This document shows, piece by piece, positions 1 through 8,893 of a stretch of DNA of 24,479 nucleotides; position 1 is the stretch's first letter; every line of letters starts with the position of its first letter. The notes under the pieces were generated by a model. The model ran no database searches and was not told where the DNA came from. It saw only the letters and a program-made list of their open reading frames with translations. The translations under genes and the position numbers were made by a program. Source of the stretch: Planctomycetota bacterium (GTDB lineage: Bacteria; Planctomycetota; UBA1135; UBA2386); contig JAGQRA010000244.1 in assembly GCA_020425885.1 (NCBI GenBank), positions 1-24,479 on the forward strand, in the 5' to 3' direction.

Positions 1-1400
1 CGCCCGGCCGCCAGGGCATCGGTCCAATGCGCGGGCAAGGGTCGGTCCGGGCCCCGCCACGCCTCGATCGCGGCGGCAGCCCAGGCGGCGCCCTCGGCCG
101 GTCCGTCGTGACAGTTGGCGCAGGCATCGGGAGTGCCGAACTTAACGGTCAGGTCCGGCCGCGGGATGCGGATGCTGTGGTCGAGCCGCGGGTCGACGAC
201 CATGTATCGCCGGCTCGGCATGTGGCAGGCGGTGCAGCTGGCGCCGGCGGACCCGACGGGGTGATGGTGATGCTCCGGCACGTCGAACACGGCCGGTTGG
301 TGGCAGCGCCCGCAGAGCGCGTTGCCCGGCGCATACGGCCGCAGCGTGTGCGGATCGTGACAGTCGGTGCAGGTCACGCCGGCGTGGAACATCTTGCTCT
401 GCGCGAACGAGCCATAGACGTAGACCTCGTCCTCGATCTGACCGTCGGCGTGGTAGAGGTTCTCCTCGAGCAACGACAGCTGAATGCGATCGTGCAGCGC
501 GCCCGGCGCGTTGCCCTCCTCGAGCAGACTGCGGCGCGAATGGCACGGCGCGCAGGTCTCCGTCACCACGGCCGGCGCGCTGCCGCCGGTTCGCGTCGCG
601 GTCGGCGCGCCGGCGGCGAACGACCACACCGCATCGGTCCGCAGCGACGTCTCGAATCCGGCGTGAGGCGCCTTCGGGCGCTGCCCGACCGGCGCATCCG
701 CCCAGTCCTGATGGTGCGAGCCGGGGCCGTGACACGCCTCGCACGAGACGTCGATCTCGGACCACCGGGTCGAGTAGGAGTCGGAGACGACGTCGTAGCC
801 CTTGCGCAGGTCGGTCGAGTGACAGTGCGCACACATGTAGTTCCAGTTCTGATTGCGGCTGGTCCAGTGCAGCGGATCGTCGTGTTCGAGCCGTTCGTCG
901 TAGAGATGGAACCAGCGCTGCCCGCCCTGCTGCTGCGGTCTGGCATCCCAGCAGATGCCGAGCGCCTGCAGTCGGCCGCCGTGAAACCGGATCAGGTATT
1001 GCTGCAACGGCGACACCCCGAAGACATAGGCCACCGGGAAGTCGGCCAGCGTGCCGTCGGCGCCGTCGGTCCGGACCATGAAGCGGTCGCCGTCGCGGAA
1101 GAACCTCGAGGTCACGCCGAAGTGCTCGAACGTGCTGTCGGCGAAGTCGCCGAGCACGGTGCTCTCGTCGGCGACCTGCATCGCGAGGTCGTGGTGCGAG
1201 CCGTGCCAGGCCCGGTGCTCGAGTTCATGGCAGCTCACGCAGCGTTCGCGGCCGACGTAACTCGCCGCCGAGGCCGGCATCGCCGCCTCGCGCGAACAGG
1301 CGCCGAGCAGCGCGGCCGTGAGCGCGGCGGGGCTCACGACCGCAACCCGGAACGCCCGAACGCGGGCCGGCGTCGGATCAATGCAGGGGTCGTCTTTCAT
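1..1400 (-). CDS. Octaheme c-type cytochrome lipoprotein (partial, runs off left edge)
   Basis: Reading the minus strand from ATG 1400-1398 gives an open frame of about 466 codons with no stop before the left edge. The N-terminus is basic and hydrophobic and ends in LLGAC, a plausible lipobox with Cys35, so a lipoprotein exported across the inner membrane is likely. Eight CxxCH haem sites follow: CVSCH 54-58, CAHCH 190-194, CEACH 220-224, CAPCH 283-287, CTDCH 344-348, CGRCH 363-367, CTACH 389-393 and CANCH 427-431. The first lies in YVGRERCVSCHELEHRAWHG, typical of the cytochrome c554-like/NrfA-like multihaem proteins that in planctomycetes often carry C-terminal TPR or HEAT repeats. The last visible residues (AWRGPDRPLPAHWTDALAAG) fit the start of such a repeat region. 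Role is probably periplasmic electron transfer; the substrate is unknown. No clear Shine-Dalgarno is seen. It is divergent from the coiled-coil gene. Confidence 0.88.
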   Translation of the reverse strand, partial: MKDDPCIDPTPARVRAFRVAVVSPAALTAALLGACSREAAMPASAASYVGRERCVSCHELEHRAWHGSHHDLAMQVADESTVLGDFADSTFEHFGVTSRFFRDGDRFMVRTDGADGTLADFPVAYVFGVSPLQQYLIRFHGGRLQALGICWDARPQQQGGQRWFHLYDERLEHDDPLHWTSRNQNWNYMCAHCHSTDLRKGYDVVSDSYSTRWSEIDVSCEACHGPGSHHQDWADAPVGQRPKAPHAGFETSLRTDAVWSFAAGAPTATRTGGSAPAVVTETCAPCHSRRSLLEEGNAPGALHDRIQLSLLEENLYHADGQIEDEVYVYGSFAQSKMFHAGVTCTDCHDPHTLRPYAPGNALCGRCHQPAVFDVPEHHHHPVGSAGASCTACHMPSRRYMVVDPRLDHSIRIPRPDLTVKFGTPDACANCHDGPAEGAAWAAAAIEAWRGPDRPLPAHWTDALAAG

Positions 1401-1525
1401 CACGGGTCGACAGGGCGAGGCAGCCTACCGTACCGTTGTGGCCGATCACTGACGACCCATCCGACTACGGACCGGCCACTACGGCACGAACGCCAGTCAC
1501 ATCGATCACCGCACAGCCACTGCCC

Positions 1526-2470
1526 ATGACCGACCCCATCCATGCCCGACTCCTGCAACTCGGCGAGGACCTGCGCCGACACCGCAAGCTGACCGCCGAC
1601 CTGACCGGCATCGAGGCCGCGATGCGACGTCACGAGCTGCGGCTGGAAACGCTGGGCGCGGAGATCGCCAAGGAGAGCCGCGACGTCAGGAAGCTCGAAG
1701 GTCTGAGCCTGACGGCGCTGTTCCACACCCTGCTCGGCGACCGCGACGAGAAGCTCGGCAAGGAGCGGCAGGAGTTCCTGGCGGTCAAGCTCCGCTACGA
1801 CGCCGAGATGGAGGCGGGACGACCGCTGCAGGAACAGGCCGACCGTTGTCGCCGGGAGCTCGAGGATCTCGGCGATCTCGCCGCCCGGCGCACGGAGCTG
1901 CTCGACGAGCGTGAACGACAGCTGCGGCAATCGGGAACGGCAGCCGGCCGGGAACTGATCGACCTGGTCGATCGACTCGCCGATGTTCGCGCCGACCGGC
2001 GCGAGAACGACGAGGCCATCGCCGCCGGCAGGGACGCGCTCGACGCGCTCCAGGAGACCGCCGACCAGCTCGGTCGGGCCCGCAACTGGGGTCAGCTCGA
2101 CATGCTCGGCGGCGGCCTCATCACCACGGCGATCAAGCACTCGCGCATCGACGACGCCCGATCCGCGGCCGAACGGGCCCAGCGTCACCTGCAGCGTTTC
2201 GCCCGCGAGCTGGCGGATCTCGGCGAGCGTCGGTCGGAGCTGACGGTCGAGATCGGCGGCTTCGAGAAGTTCGCCGACTACTTCTTCGACGGCCTGATCT
2301 TCGACTGGATGGTGCAGAGCAAGATCAGACGGGCGCAGGCCCAGGTGCAGGAGACGACGGATCGCGCCCGGGAGATCGTGCTGCAGCTCGAGCGACTCGC
2401 CGACGAGCAGCAGCAGCTGCAGCAACGGCTGGAGGCCGATCGCGAGCGCCTGCTCACCGGATCGGAATAG
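1526..2470 (+). CDS. Conserved coiled-coil protein of unknown function
   Basis: The product is 314 aa from ATG 1526 (MTDPIHARLLQLGEDL). An in-frame ATG at 1436 would add a low-quality 30-residue extension, so the later start is preferred. Nearly the whole chain is charged, Leu/Glu/Arg/Gln-rich and heptad-like, predicting long coiled coils. There is no signal peptide or membrane segment, so it is likely cytoplasmic. Three less charged patches interrupt the coils: KLEGLSLTALFHTLLGDRDE near residues 53-72, a glycine patch LDMLGGGLITTAIKHSRID near 192-210, and FADYFFDGLIFDWMVQSKI near 248-266. From memory, the same three patches recur in hypothetical proteins of distant bacteria, suggesting a real uncharacterised family; this is not verified. 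It ends 14 nt from the convergent receiver gene. No function is assigned. Confidence 0.82.
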   Translation: MTDPIHARLLQLGEDLRRHRKLTADLTGIEAAMRRHELRLETLGAEIAKESRDVRKLEGLSLTALFHTLLGDRDEKLGKERQEFLAVKLRYDAEMEAGRPLQEQADRCRRELEDLGDLAARRTELLDERERQLRQSGTAAGRELIDLVDRLADVRADRRENDEAIAAGRDALDALQETADQLGRARNWGQLDMLGGGLITTAIKHSRIDDARSAAERAQRHLQRFARELADLGERRSELTVEIGGFEKFADYFFDGLIFDWMVQSKIRRAQAQVQETTDRAREIVLQLERLADEQQQLQQRLEADRERLLTGSE

Positions 2471-2484
2471 CGCGGCGGCGCGGC

Positions 2485-2916
2485 TCAGTTCTGCGGCATC
2501 TCGACGGTCTGCCAGAACTTGCCGAGCAGATCGACCACGCCCGACATGCCGTCGCCGATCGTGCTCTTCACGATGTAGCCGGCGACGTGGTTCCGGTAGG
2601 CCCGATCCTTGTCCATGACGTGCTCCGAGGTCGTGAGCACGAACACGACGCTGCTGCCGAGGTTGGGGTCGGCCCGCAACTCCTCGATGAATTCGTGGCC
2701 GTTCATGCGCGGCATGTTGATGTCGACCAGGATCAGGAACGGCGCCTCGATCTTCTCCCTGCCGTTCTCACCGCGCAGGACCTCGAGCGCCTCGACGCCA
2801 TCACGCGCCAGCACCATCGCGTGCTCGACGCCGGCCTTCTCGAACGACCGCCGGACGATCCGGACTTCGACCTCGTCGTCCTCCAGCAGGAGGATGCTCA
2901 CCGGTTCGTGTCTCAC
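2485..2916 (-). CDS. Stand-alone response regulator receiver (CheY/Rcp1-like)
   Basis: This 143-aa single-domain receiver has no output domain. The phosphorylation site is complete: acidic pocket E12-D13-D14 (ILLLEDDE), phospho-acceptor D65 (LVDINMPRMNG), switch Thr at T95/T96 (VLTTS) and Lys K117 (YIVKS). The layout, with an insertion around residues 48-58 and LVDINMPRMNG, resembles Rcp1-type receivers that normally pair with phytochrome or hybrid kinases. No kinase is adjacent, so the partner must be encoded elsewhere; the kinase at 19130-20821 is only one candidate. The start is GTG (2916-2914); a second GTG 15 nt downstream would also give an intact fold. It converges on the coiled-coil gene, and about 300 bp of non-coding DNA lies upstream. 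It would act by protein-protein contact in the cytoplasm. Confidence 0.93.
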   Translation of the reverse strand: MRHEPVSILLLEDDEVEVRIVRRSFEKAGVEHAMVLARDGVEALEVLRGENGREKIEAPFLILVDINMPRMNGHEFIEELRADPNLGSSVVFVLTTSEHVMDKDRAYRNHVAGYIVKSTIGDGMSGVVDLLGKFWQTVEMPQN

Positions 2917-3219
2917 GGCATCACCGCCGATCTCGCAGGCGTCGACCTGACCGCGAACGAACTGCGCCCCGCGGGGACGCGAGCACCGATCGCGTGGCCC
3001 ATGGACGGGTTGAACAGGTCAGGTGACGGTGTCGGGTGGGTCAAGGTCGATGCCGAGAGCATGCAGCCTCGGCGCCTCCTGCATCGGCATGCGCCGGGCG
3101 GGATCATGCCCACGGATAGAGGATTCCCGTACTGGGAACGGCGCAGCCATCGCGGGTTTGTCCCCAGGTAGCCTCCTCTGCTCGCGCCCGACACGCCCGA
3201 TTCACTCGATTCACTCGAT
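2917..3219. other. Non-coding interval upstream of the receiver gene
   Basis: About 300 bp lie between the receiver start and the CotH-like stop. No reading frame here looks coding: the 130-codon minus-strand frame across it has no recognisable domain and overlaps both real genes. The interval holds an inverted repeat (3050-3090), a weaker TTCCC/GGGAA dyad at 3124-3138 and most of a 9-nt tandem repeat (3199-3225). It must hold the receiver promoter and probably the end of the CotH operon transcript. Confidence 0.6.
3050..3090. repeat. Interrupted inverted repeat (possible hairpin or terminator)
   Basis: ATGCCGA (3050-3056) pairs with TCGGCAT (3084-3090), and TGCAG (3062-3066) pairs with CTGCA (3079-3083). 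This gives a 12-bp stem with a bulge of about five nt on one side and a loop of about 12 nt. No T-run follows on either strand. It could be a structured leader of the receiver mRNA, a terminator for the CotH operon, or chance. Confidence 0.4.
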
Positions 3220-3225
3220 TCACTC
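3199..3225. repeat. Three perfect tandem copies of a 9-nt unit over the CotH stop codon
   Basis: GATTCACTC occurs three times head to tail. On the minus strand each copy carries GAGTGA in the CotH reading frame, so translation meets three in-frame TGA codons at 3222-3220, 3213-3211 and 3204-3202. Replication slippage at the end of the gene is the simplest origin. Confidence 0.9.
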
Positions 3226-4827
3226 GACCCGTTCGAGCCGCAGCGAATCGGTGCGGAACCAAGCCTTCCCGTCCAGCGCCCGTAGCTCCAGCCGCAGTTC
3301 GACATTGCGGCGGAACTCGGTCACCTCGAACTCACACTGCAGCTCGGTCCATTTGCTGTCGCCGGCGAGCGACGCGCTGCTGGCTCGATCGACCACGAGG
3401 CGCACCCCACCCTGCACCTTGCCGTTCGCGCTCCCTGACGGTTCGACGTCGTCACAGCGCGCGACGGCGCACAGTCGGTAGCGCCCGGCCGCCAGCAACA
3501 CCGAGGTCCTGAACGCGCCGCGTCGCTCCTCGTCGCCACGCGAGTCACACACGATCTGCAGGGCCGGAGTGCCGCGATAGCTTCGCCGCTGCAGGCCGAT
3601 GTGATCGGTCTCACCGGCTGCATTCCAGCGCTCCAGCATCACCCCGTCGCCGCCGCGAAAGGCCAGCGGCTCGGGCTCGGGAGCCTTCTGCTGCTTCTCG
3701 AGGCTCCGATAGCGGGCCTCGACCCGCGCGACCAGCCCGGTGACCGCCTGCTTGTGCCGCGCCGCGGCATCGCGATCGACCTTCTTCAGCTCCTTCTGCA
3801 GGACCGCCGCGCGCGCCCGGATCCGTCGAACCAACGGGCCTGGACGCAGCAGCGGCAACAGCGCCTTCAGTCGATCGCGATAGAGCCGACGCCAGACCGG
3901 GTGCTGCTGCACGACGCCGGCCACGATCGCGGACGGGTGCTTCAACACCGATGCGTCGGCATCACCGAAGAGCTGATCCATGCCGTGCGGCAGGAAGCAC
4001 GACGCCCCCGGCTCGGCCGCGCACCAGAGACGGAAGTTGTTGCGGTTCTGGCTGTAGCCATCCCAATGGCCGAGCATCGCCTCGACCACCATGAAGTCGA
4101 TGAAGCGGTCGACATCGAGCACGCTCTCGAGCCGCGTCGTCCGCTCCGGATCGAAATCGGCGCAGGCCTGCCGCAGACGCACCAGGTCGCTGTGATCGTC
4201 CGGTCCTTCGCCGGCATCCTTCTCCAGCGGTCGATCGATGTCCTGGCAGAAGCCGCCGTCGTAGAGGCTGCCGTTGGTGGAGCCGAAGACGCGCATCAGG
4301 AACTGCTCGTCGAAGCCCTCGCGCAACACGTAGAGCCCGAGGTCTTCACCGTCGAGCCAGACTCGGGCGTGGCCGACGCGCGGCGCCGGGTAACCGGCCG
4401 CCGCGAAGATCTCGTGGCCGAGCCATTCGCACAGTCGGGTCGGGTCCTGCCGACCGTTGTTGAGATGGAAGCGTCGCAGCCCGTGAAAGCGCTCGGTGCC
4501 GCCGAACTTGCCCAGGTTGACGGTGAAGCCGGGACGGTCGTCGATCTTGCGGAAGCTGCCGGCCGCGCCCTTGAGCTTGATGCCGACGTCAGCCCAGCCG
4601 GTCCGGTCACGATCGATGCGGATCGTCGCCGGCACGTACTCGCGCGGCCGCTGGCGCAGCTTGTCGCGATCGAGCGGGTCGAGCGTGATCGCGACGTGCA
4701 CGACCGGACCGTCGTCGAAGAACCGGCGCGCCGGATCGGGGTCGACTGCATCCTGCTGCCCCTGGGTCTGCGCCAGCAGCGCGGCCGCCCCCAAGAACCA
4801 CGGTAGCACGCGGGCCAGGGCGACCAT
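3220..4827 (-). CDS. CotH-like protein kinase with C-terminal jelly-roll-like domain
   Basis: A 535-aa exported protein with a signal peptide at residues 1-20 (ending ALLAQ). The CotH family is an atypical secreted kinase fold first known from a Bacillus spore-coat protein. Visible landmarks: IKLKGAAGSFRKIDDRPGFT (83-102), FHLNNGRQDPTRLCEWLGHE (120-139), HWDGYSQNRNNF (254-265) with the probable catalytic Asp256, and LPHGMDQLF (279-287) with the metal-binding Asp284. A charged helical stretch (about 330-388) leads to a C-terminal beta-rich domain (about 395-535) resembling a carbohydrate-binding jelly roll (KWTELQCEFEV, KAWFRTDSLRLER). The start lies 2 nt after the DUF1501 stop (TAGACATG), so coupled translation as third gene of the operon is likely. 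The target is unknown; an exported or cell-surface protein or polymer is inferred. Three in-frame TGA stops close the gene. Confidence 0.9.
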   Translation of the reverse strand: MVALARVLPWFLGAAALLAQTQGQQDAVDPDPARRFFDDGPVVHVAITLDPLDRDKLRQRPREYVPATIRIDRDRTGWADVGIKLKGAAGSFRKIDDRPGFTVNLGKFGGTERFHGLRRFHLNNGRQDPTRLCEWLGHEIFAAAGYPAPRVGHARVWLDGEDLGLYVLREGFDEQFLMRVFGSTNGSLYDGGFCQDIDRPLEKDAGEGPDDHSDLVRLRQACADFDPERTTRLESVLDVDRFIDFMVVEAMLGHWDGYSQNRNNFRLWCAAEPGASCFLPHGMDQLFGDADASVLKHPSAIVAGVVQQHPVWRRLYRDRLKALLPLLRPGPLVRRIRARAAVLQKELKKVDRDAAARHKQAVTGLVARVEARYRSLEKQQKAPEPEPLAFRGGDGVMLERWNAAGETDHIGLQRRSYRGTPALQIVCDSRGDEERRGAFRTSVLLAAGRYRLCAVARCDDVEPSGSANGKVQGGVRLVVDRASSASLAGDSKWTELQCEFEVTEFRRNVELRLELRALDGKAWFRTDSLRLERVE

Positions 4828-4829
4828 GT

Positions 4830-6275
4830 CTAGGCCAGCAGCTCCGGGCGCACGATGCCGTGCACGTCCGTCAGCCGGAACGCACGCCCCTGGAACTTGT
4901 AGGTCAGCCGCTGATGGTCGATGCCGAGCAGGTACAGGATCGTCGCCTGCAGGTCGTGCACGTGGACCGGGTTCTCGACCACGCGATAGCCGATGTCATC
5001 GGTCGCGCCGACCACCGCGCCGCGCTTGATGCCGGCCCCCGCCAGCAGCATCGTGAAGCAGTGGGGATGGTGGTCGCGACCGAGCAGCTTGCTGCCGTTG
5101 CGCTTCTCGTTCATCGGCGTGCGACCGAACTCCCCACCCCAGACCACCAGCGTCTCGTCGAGCAGCCCGCGGCGCCGTAGGTCGACGAGCAACCCGGCGA
5201 GGGCGCGATCGAGCTCCCGGGCCTTCTTCGGGAACTGCGTCATCAGGTCGTCGGACGGGTTGGTGCCGTGGATGTCCCAACCGGCGTCGAACAGGTTGAC
5301 GAAACGGACCCCGCGCTCGATCAGCCGCCGCGCCAGCAGACAGTTGTTGGCCAGCGAGGTCTGGCCCGGCGTCGTGCCGTAGAGCTCGTGCACCTCCGGC
5401 GGCTCGGCCGCGAGGTCGACCGCTTCCGGCACCGAGGCCTGCATGCGGAACGCGAGCTCGTACTGCGCGATCCTGGTCATCGTCTCCGGATCGCCGACCC
5501 GGCGTCCGTGCTCGCGATCGAGATCGACGATCGCCCGCAGCGACCGTTCGCGCCGCGCCCGGTCGTAGCCTTCGGGATCCTGCAGGTAGAGCACCGGATC
5601 GCCGACCGACCGCAGCTCGACGCCCTGATGCACGGTCGGCGCGAACCCCGAACTCCACAACGCCTTGCCCGCGCTCGGCAGGCTGCCGCCGCTGGTCATC
5701 ACGACGAAGGCGGGCAGGTCGCCGTTCTCGCTGCCGAGCCCGTAGGAGACCCAGCTGCCCATCGACGGCCGACCCGGCCGCGGGGCGCCCGAGAACAACA
5801 GTAGCTCGGCCGGCGCGTGATTGAACTGATCGGTCACCATCGACCGCACCAGCGTCACGTCGGCCAGCTGCTGCGCGAGGTGCGGGAACAGCTCGCAGAC
5901 CTCGATGCCGTTGTTGCCGCGGATCCAGCCGTGCTGGTGGCCGAGCAGCCGCGGCGTGCCCTTGATGAACGCGAAGCGCTCGTCGGCGAGGAACTCCTGC
6001 GGACACGGTTCGCCGTCGTGACGGTCGAGCGCCGGCTTGCGATCGAACATGTCGAGCGTCGGCGGCGCGCCCTCCATGTGCAGGTAGATCACGTTCCTGG
6101 CGCGCGGTGCATGGTGGCGCTGGATCGCCGCGAGCTGCTGTCGCGGCGCTTCCGGACACGACCGGTCGGCGGCGCGCAGCGAACCGAGCGCCATGCCGCC
6201 GATTGCCAGCGACGAGCCGTGCAGGAACCGGCGACGGGCATCGAGGCGGGCGAGTGCTTCGGGCGGCAGGTTCAT
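4830..6275 (-). CDS. DUF1501 domain protein, Tat-exported (sulfatase-like fold)
   Basis: A 481-aa protein matching the planctomycete DUF1501 family, which belongs to the alkaline phosphatase/sulfatase-like superfamily. The N-terminus has a twin-arginine-like signal, RRRFLHGSS (14-22) followed by the hydrophobic SLAIGGMALGSL. Family landmarks: NVIYLHMEGAPPTLDMFDRK, the TPRLLGHQHG region, SMVTDQFNHAPAELLLFSG, MGSWVSYGLGSEN, GVRFVNLFDAGWDIHG, VVWGGEFGRTPMNE and GRDHHPHCFTMLLAGAGIKR. The His/Asp pairs in the last three look like metal ligands. Members are almost always encoded beside DUF1549/DUF1553 proteins, and here the gap is only 4 nt. Biochemical function is not established for the family; exported hydrolase action on polymer breakdown products is a common guess. 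Full length for the family. Confidence 0.95.
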   Translation of the reverse strand: MNLPPEALARLDARRRFLHGSSLAIGGMALGSLRAADRSCPEAPRQQLAAIQRHHAPRARNVIYLHMEGAPPTLDMFDRKPALDRHDGEPCPQEFLADERFAFIKGTPRLLGHQHGWIRGNNGIEVCELFPHLAQQLADVTLVRSMVTDQFNHAPAELLLFSGAPRPGRPSMGSWVSYGLGSENGDLPAFVVMTSGGSLPSAGKALWSSGFAPTVHQGVELRSVGDPVLYLQDPEGYDRARRERSLRAIVDLDREHGRRVGDPETMTRIAQYELAFRMQASVPEAVDLAAEPPEVHELYGTTPGQTSLANNCLLARRLIERGVRFVNLFDAGWDIHGTNPSDDLMTQFPKKARELDRALAGLLVDLRRRGLLDETLVVWGGEFGRTPMNEKRNGSKLLGRDHHPHCFTMLLAGAGIKRGAVVGATDDIGYRVVENPVHVHDLQATILYLLGIDHQRLTYKFQGRAFRLTDVHGIVRPELLA

Positions 6276-6279
6276 CGCA

Positions 6280-8784
6280 TCACCGTTTGGTCACGAACTC
6301 GTCGAGGTTCATCACGACACCGGCGAGCACGTTCCAGGCCATCGCCTCGTCCGCACCGCTCGCCCGCTCCGCGGCGAGCAGCGCGAGCAGGCGCGCGGTC
6401 TCGACGGCCGTCGGCGCGCGCAACATACACCGGCGCAACAGCCGACACACCCGGGCCTCGTCGTCGCCCTTCGCGGCCATGACCTGATCGGCCAGCGCCG
6501 CCGCGGCCTCGGTGAACTGCGGGTCGTTCCACAGCACGAGCGCCTGCAGCGGCGTGTTCGTACGCGTGCGCCGCAGCACGCAGAACTCACGGCTCTGCGC
6601 ATCCAGCACCATCATCGCCGGGTGCGGACTGGTGCGGCGCCAAAACGTGTAGAGCGCACGGCGATAGCGGTCGGGACCGGTCGCCTCCTGCCACCTGGCG
6701 CCGCTGTAGATCTGCATCCAGATGCCATCCGGTTGCGGCGGCATCACGCTGGGGCCGCCGATCTGCTCGTGCAGCAGCCCCGACACCGCGAGCGCCTGAT
6801 CGCGCAGCATCTCGGCCGACAGGCGGAACGCCGGCCCGCGCGCGAGCCAGATGTTGTAGGGGTCCTGCTCGAGCGCCGCCGCCGTGATCGAGGAGTCGCG
6901 GCCGTAGGCCTCGCTGAGCACGATCGTGCGCAGCAGATGCTTGAGCGACCAGGCGCCGCGAACGAACTCGTCGCCGAGCCAGTCGAGCAGCTCCGGATGC
7001 GAACACGGCTCACCCTGACTGCCGAAGTCCTCGAGCGTCTCGACCAGCCCGCGGCCGAACAACTCGGCCCAGATGCGATTGGCGATGACGCGGGAGGTTC
7101 GCGGGTTGTCGGGTGAGACCAGCCAGCGCGCGAAGCCGAGTCGGTTGTTCGGCGCATCCTCGGGCAGTGGTGGCCAACAGGCAGGCGTGTGCGGCTCGAC
7201 CGTCTCGCCCGGCAGAAGGAAGCTGCCACGCAGCAGCACGTGCGTCGTGCGCCGCCGGTCGGCGGGCAGCTCACGCATGACCGGCACGGCCGGGCCGGCG
7301 CTGGCGTCGAATGCGGCCTCGGCCGCGGCGATCGCCACTCGCAGGTCCGCCAGCTCCGGCGCCCGCTGCAGGTAGATCTCGCGCAATCGCGACGACCCGG
7401 CGTCGTCGCGAGCCTCGCCCGTCTTCACCACCAACTGCTCGGAATCGCGGCCGAGATCGGTGGCGCGCAGGTCGAAGTAGAAGCCGCCGATGCCGCCGCC
7501 GTTGGTGATCTTGAGCAACAGCTCGTTGTCTCCCGGGCGCAGCTCGACGGCAAGCAGCTCCTGATCGGCGGCAGCACCGCGGGACACCTTCCGGGCCAGG
7601 ATCGGCTCGCCGTTCCACCAGACCTTGATCGCGTCGTCACTGCCGAGCGACAGCACCGCGCCCGCCGCCGCGTCGGCGTGCAGCTTGCGGTACAGGTAGA
7701 ACGCGCTGTTGTCGCCGCGCCACGTGTGGACCTCGCCATCGCGGTAGTCCGGCATCGGCTGCCAGCGAAGGCCTTCCTGCTCCTGGTCGAGCAACACCTC
7801 CCGTTCGGGCGCGAAGGCGGTCTCGTGCGCGAGCTGGAAGCTGTCGGCGGAGATCGGCGCGAGCCGCTGCCACGGCGTCTTCGTCACGTTCGCGGCCTCG
7901 AGCCGGAGCCAGGCCGCGCGACGTTGCCCGGCCCAGGCCATCACCGTGGCGGGATCGACCTGCAGCTTCGCGCGCAAGGTCGTGAGCTCGAGTTCGAGCG
8001 CCTTCTGCCGCGCGCGCTGCGCGGACGTCGGCACCCGCAGCGTCGGCGCGTCATCGCCGCGATCGCTGTCCTCGGTCTGATCGAAGAAGGCATAGATGCC
8101 GTAGAACTCGCGCTGCCGGATCGGGTCGTACTTGTGATCGTGGCACTGGGCGCAGCCCGCGGTCGCGGCCATCCACACCGACATCGTGGTATCGACGCGA
8201 TCGATCACGGCGGCGGTGCGGAACTCCTCGTCGTCGGTGCCACCCTCGGTGTTGGTCATCGTCTGACGATGGAACGCCGTCGCCAATTGCTGCTCGGTCG
8301 AAGCCGCCGGCAACAGGTCGCCGGCGAGCTGCTCGATCGTGAAGCGGTCGAACGGCATGTCGCTCTGCAACGCCTCGATCACCCAGTTCCGGTAGCGCCA
8401 CATCGAGCCGCGCAGGGCGTCCTTCTCGTAGCCCTGCGAGTCGGCGTAACGCGCCAGGTCGAGCCACCACGCCGCCCAGCGCTCGCCGTAACGCGGCGAG
8501 GCCAGCAACCGATCGACGACACACGCCTTCCTGTCGGCAGCCGGATCGGCGACGAAGGCATCGACCTCCTCCGGGGTCGGCGGCAGCCCGACCAGGTCGA
8601 AGCTCACGCGTCGCAGCCAGGTAGCCCGGTCGGCCGGGCCGTTGACGGCGAGGCCCTGCCGCCCGATAGCCTCGTCGACGAGTCGGTCCAGCTCCTGTGC
8701 CGTGGCCGGGCAGGCGAGAACCCCGGCCATGATGACGGCGCCGAGGAACGCGCGGCTGGGCGGGAGACAGGGCATCGGCGACAT
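6280..8784 (-). CDS. DUF1549/DUF1553 planctomycete-type protein with one CxxCH
   Basis: About 834 aa from ATG 8784; an ATG at 8775 (831 aa) has a GAAGA-like Shine-Dalgarno at better spacing and may be the true start. The longer frame to 9063 adds a low-complexity Arg/Ser-rich stretch overlapping the divergent gene and is not credible. A signal peptide ending PATAQ precedes DUF1549 ([56 protein letters not shown]) with haem-like [12 protein letters not shown] central jelly-roll-like insert ([28 protein letters not shown]) links to DUF1553 ([47 protein letters not shown]). The separate N-terminal planctomycete cytochrome C domain found in many homologues is absent. First gene of the operon with DUF1501 and CotH; function unknown, exported. 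Confidence 0.93.
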   Translation of the reverse strand: MSPMPCLPPSRAFLGAVIMAGVLACPATAQELDRLVDEAIGRQGLAVNGPADRATWLRRVSFDLVGLPPTPEEVDAFVADPAADRKACVVDRLLASPRYGERWAAWWLDLARYADSQGYEKDALRGSMWRYRNWVIEALQSDMPFDRFTIEQLAGDLLPAASTEQQLATAFHRQTMTNTEGGTDDEEFRTAAVIDRVDTTMSVWMAATAGCAQCHDHKYDPIRQREFYGIYAFFDQTEDSDRGDDAPTLRVPTSAQRARQKALELELTTLRAKLQVDPATVMAWAGQRRAAWLRLEAANVTKTPWQRLAPISADSFQLAHETAFAPEREVLLDQEQEGLRWQPMPDYRDGEVHTWRGDNSAFYLYRKLHADAAAGAVLSLGSDDAIKVWWNGEPILARKVSRGAAADQELLAVELRPGDNELLLKITNGGGIGGFYFDLRATDLGRDSEQLVVKTGEARDDAGSSRLREIYLQRAPELADLRVAIAAAEAAFDASAGPAVPVMRELPADRRRTTHVLLRGSFLLPGETVEPHTPACWPPLPEDAPNNRLGFARWLVSPDNPRTSRVIANRIWAELFGRGLVETLEDFGSQGEPCSHPELLDWLGDEFVRGAWSLKHLLRTIVLSEAYGRDSSITAAALEQDPYNIWLARGPAFRLSAEMLRDQALAVSGLLHEQIGGPSVMPPQPDGIWMQIYSGARWQEATGPDRYRRALYTFWRRTSPHPAMMVLDAQSREFCVLRRTRTNTPLQALVLWNDPQFTEAAAALADQVMAAKGDDEARVCRLLRRCMLRAPTAVETARLLALLAAERASGADEAMAWNVLAGVVMNLDEFVTKR

Positions 8785-8893
8785 TCTTCGCCAACGGCGT
8801 CGGCGCGGCAACCGGCGACTGGCGGCCGCTGCAGACAGGAATCCGAATCGGGTCGAGCCGTCGGCGGCGCCGCGGCTACCGTTCGTCACGCCG

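Noticed and set aside
27..1529. A 500-codon plus-strand open frame at the left edge
   Set aside because: It is antisense to the octaheme cytochrome, whose eight CxxCH motifs prove the minus-strand reading.
3199..3225. CRISPR-like repeat
   Set aside because: Units are 9 nt and directly adjacent with no spacers; no cas gene is present.
2913..3305. A 130-codon minus-strand open frame between the CotH and receiver genes
   Set aside because: It overlaps both genes, its Ser-rich part is just the 9-nt repeat translated, and no family is recognisable.
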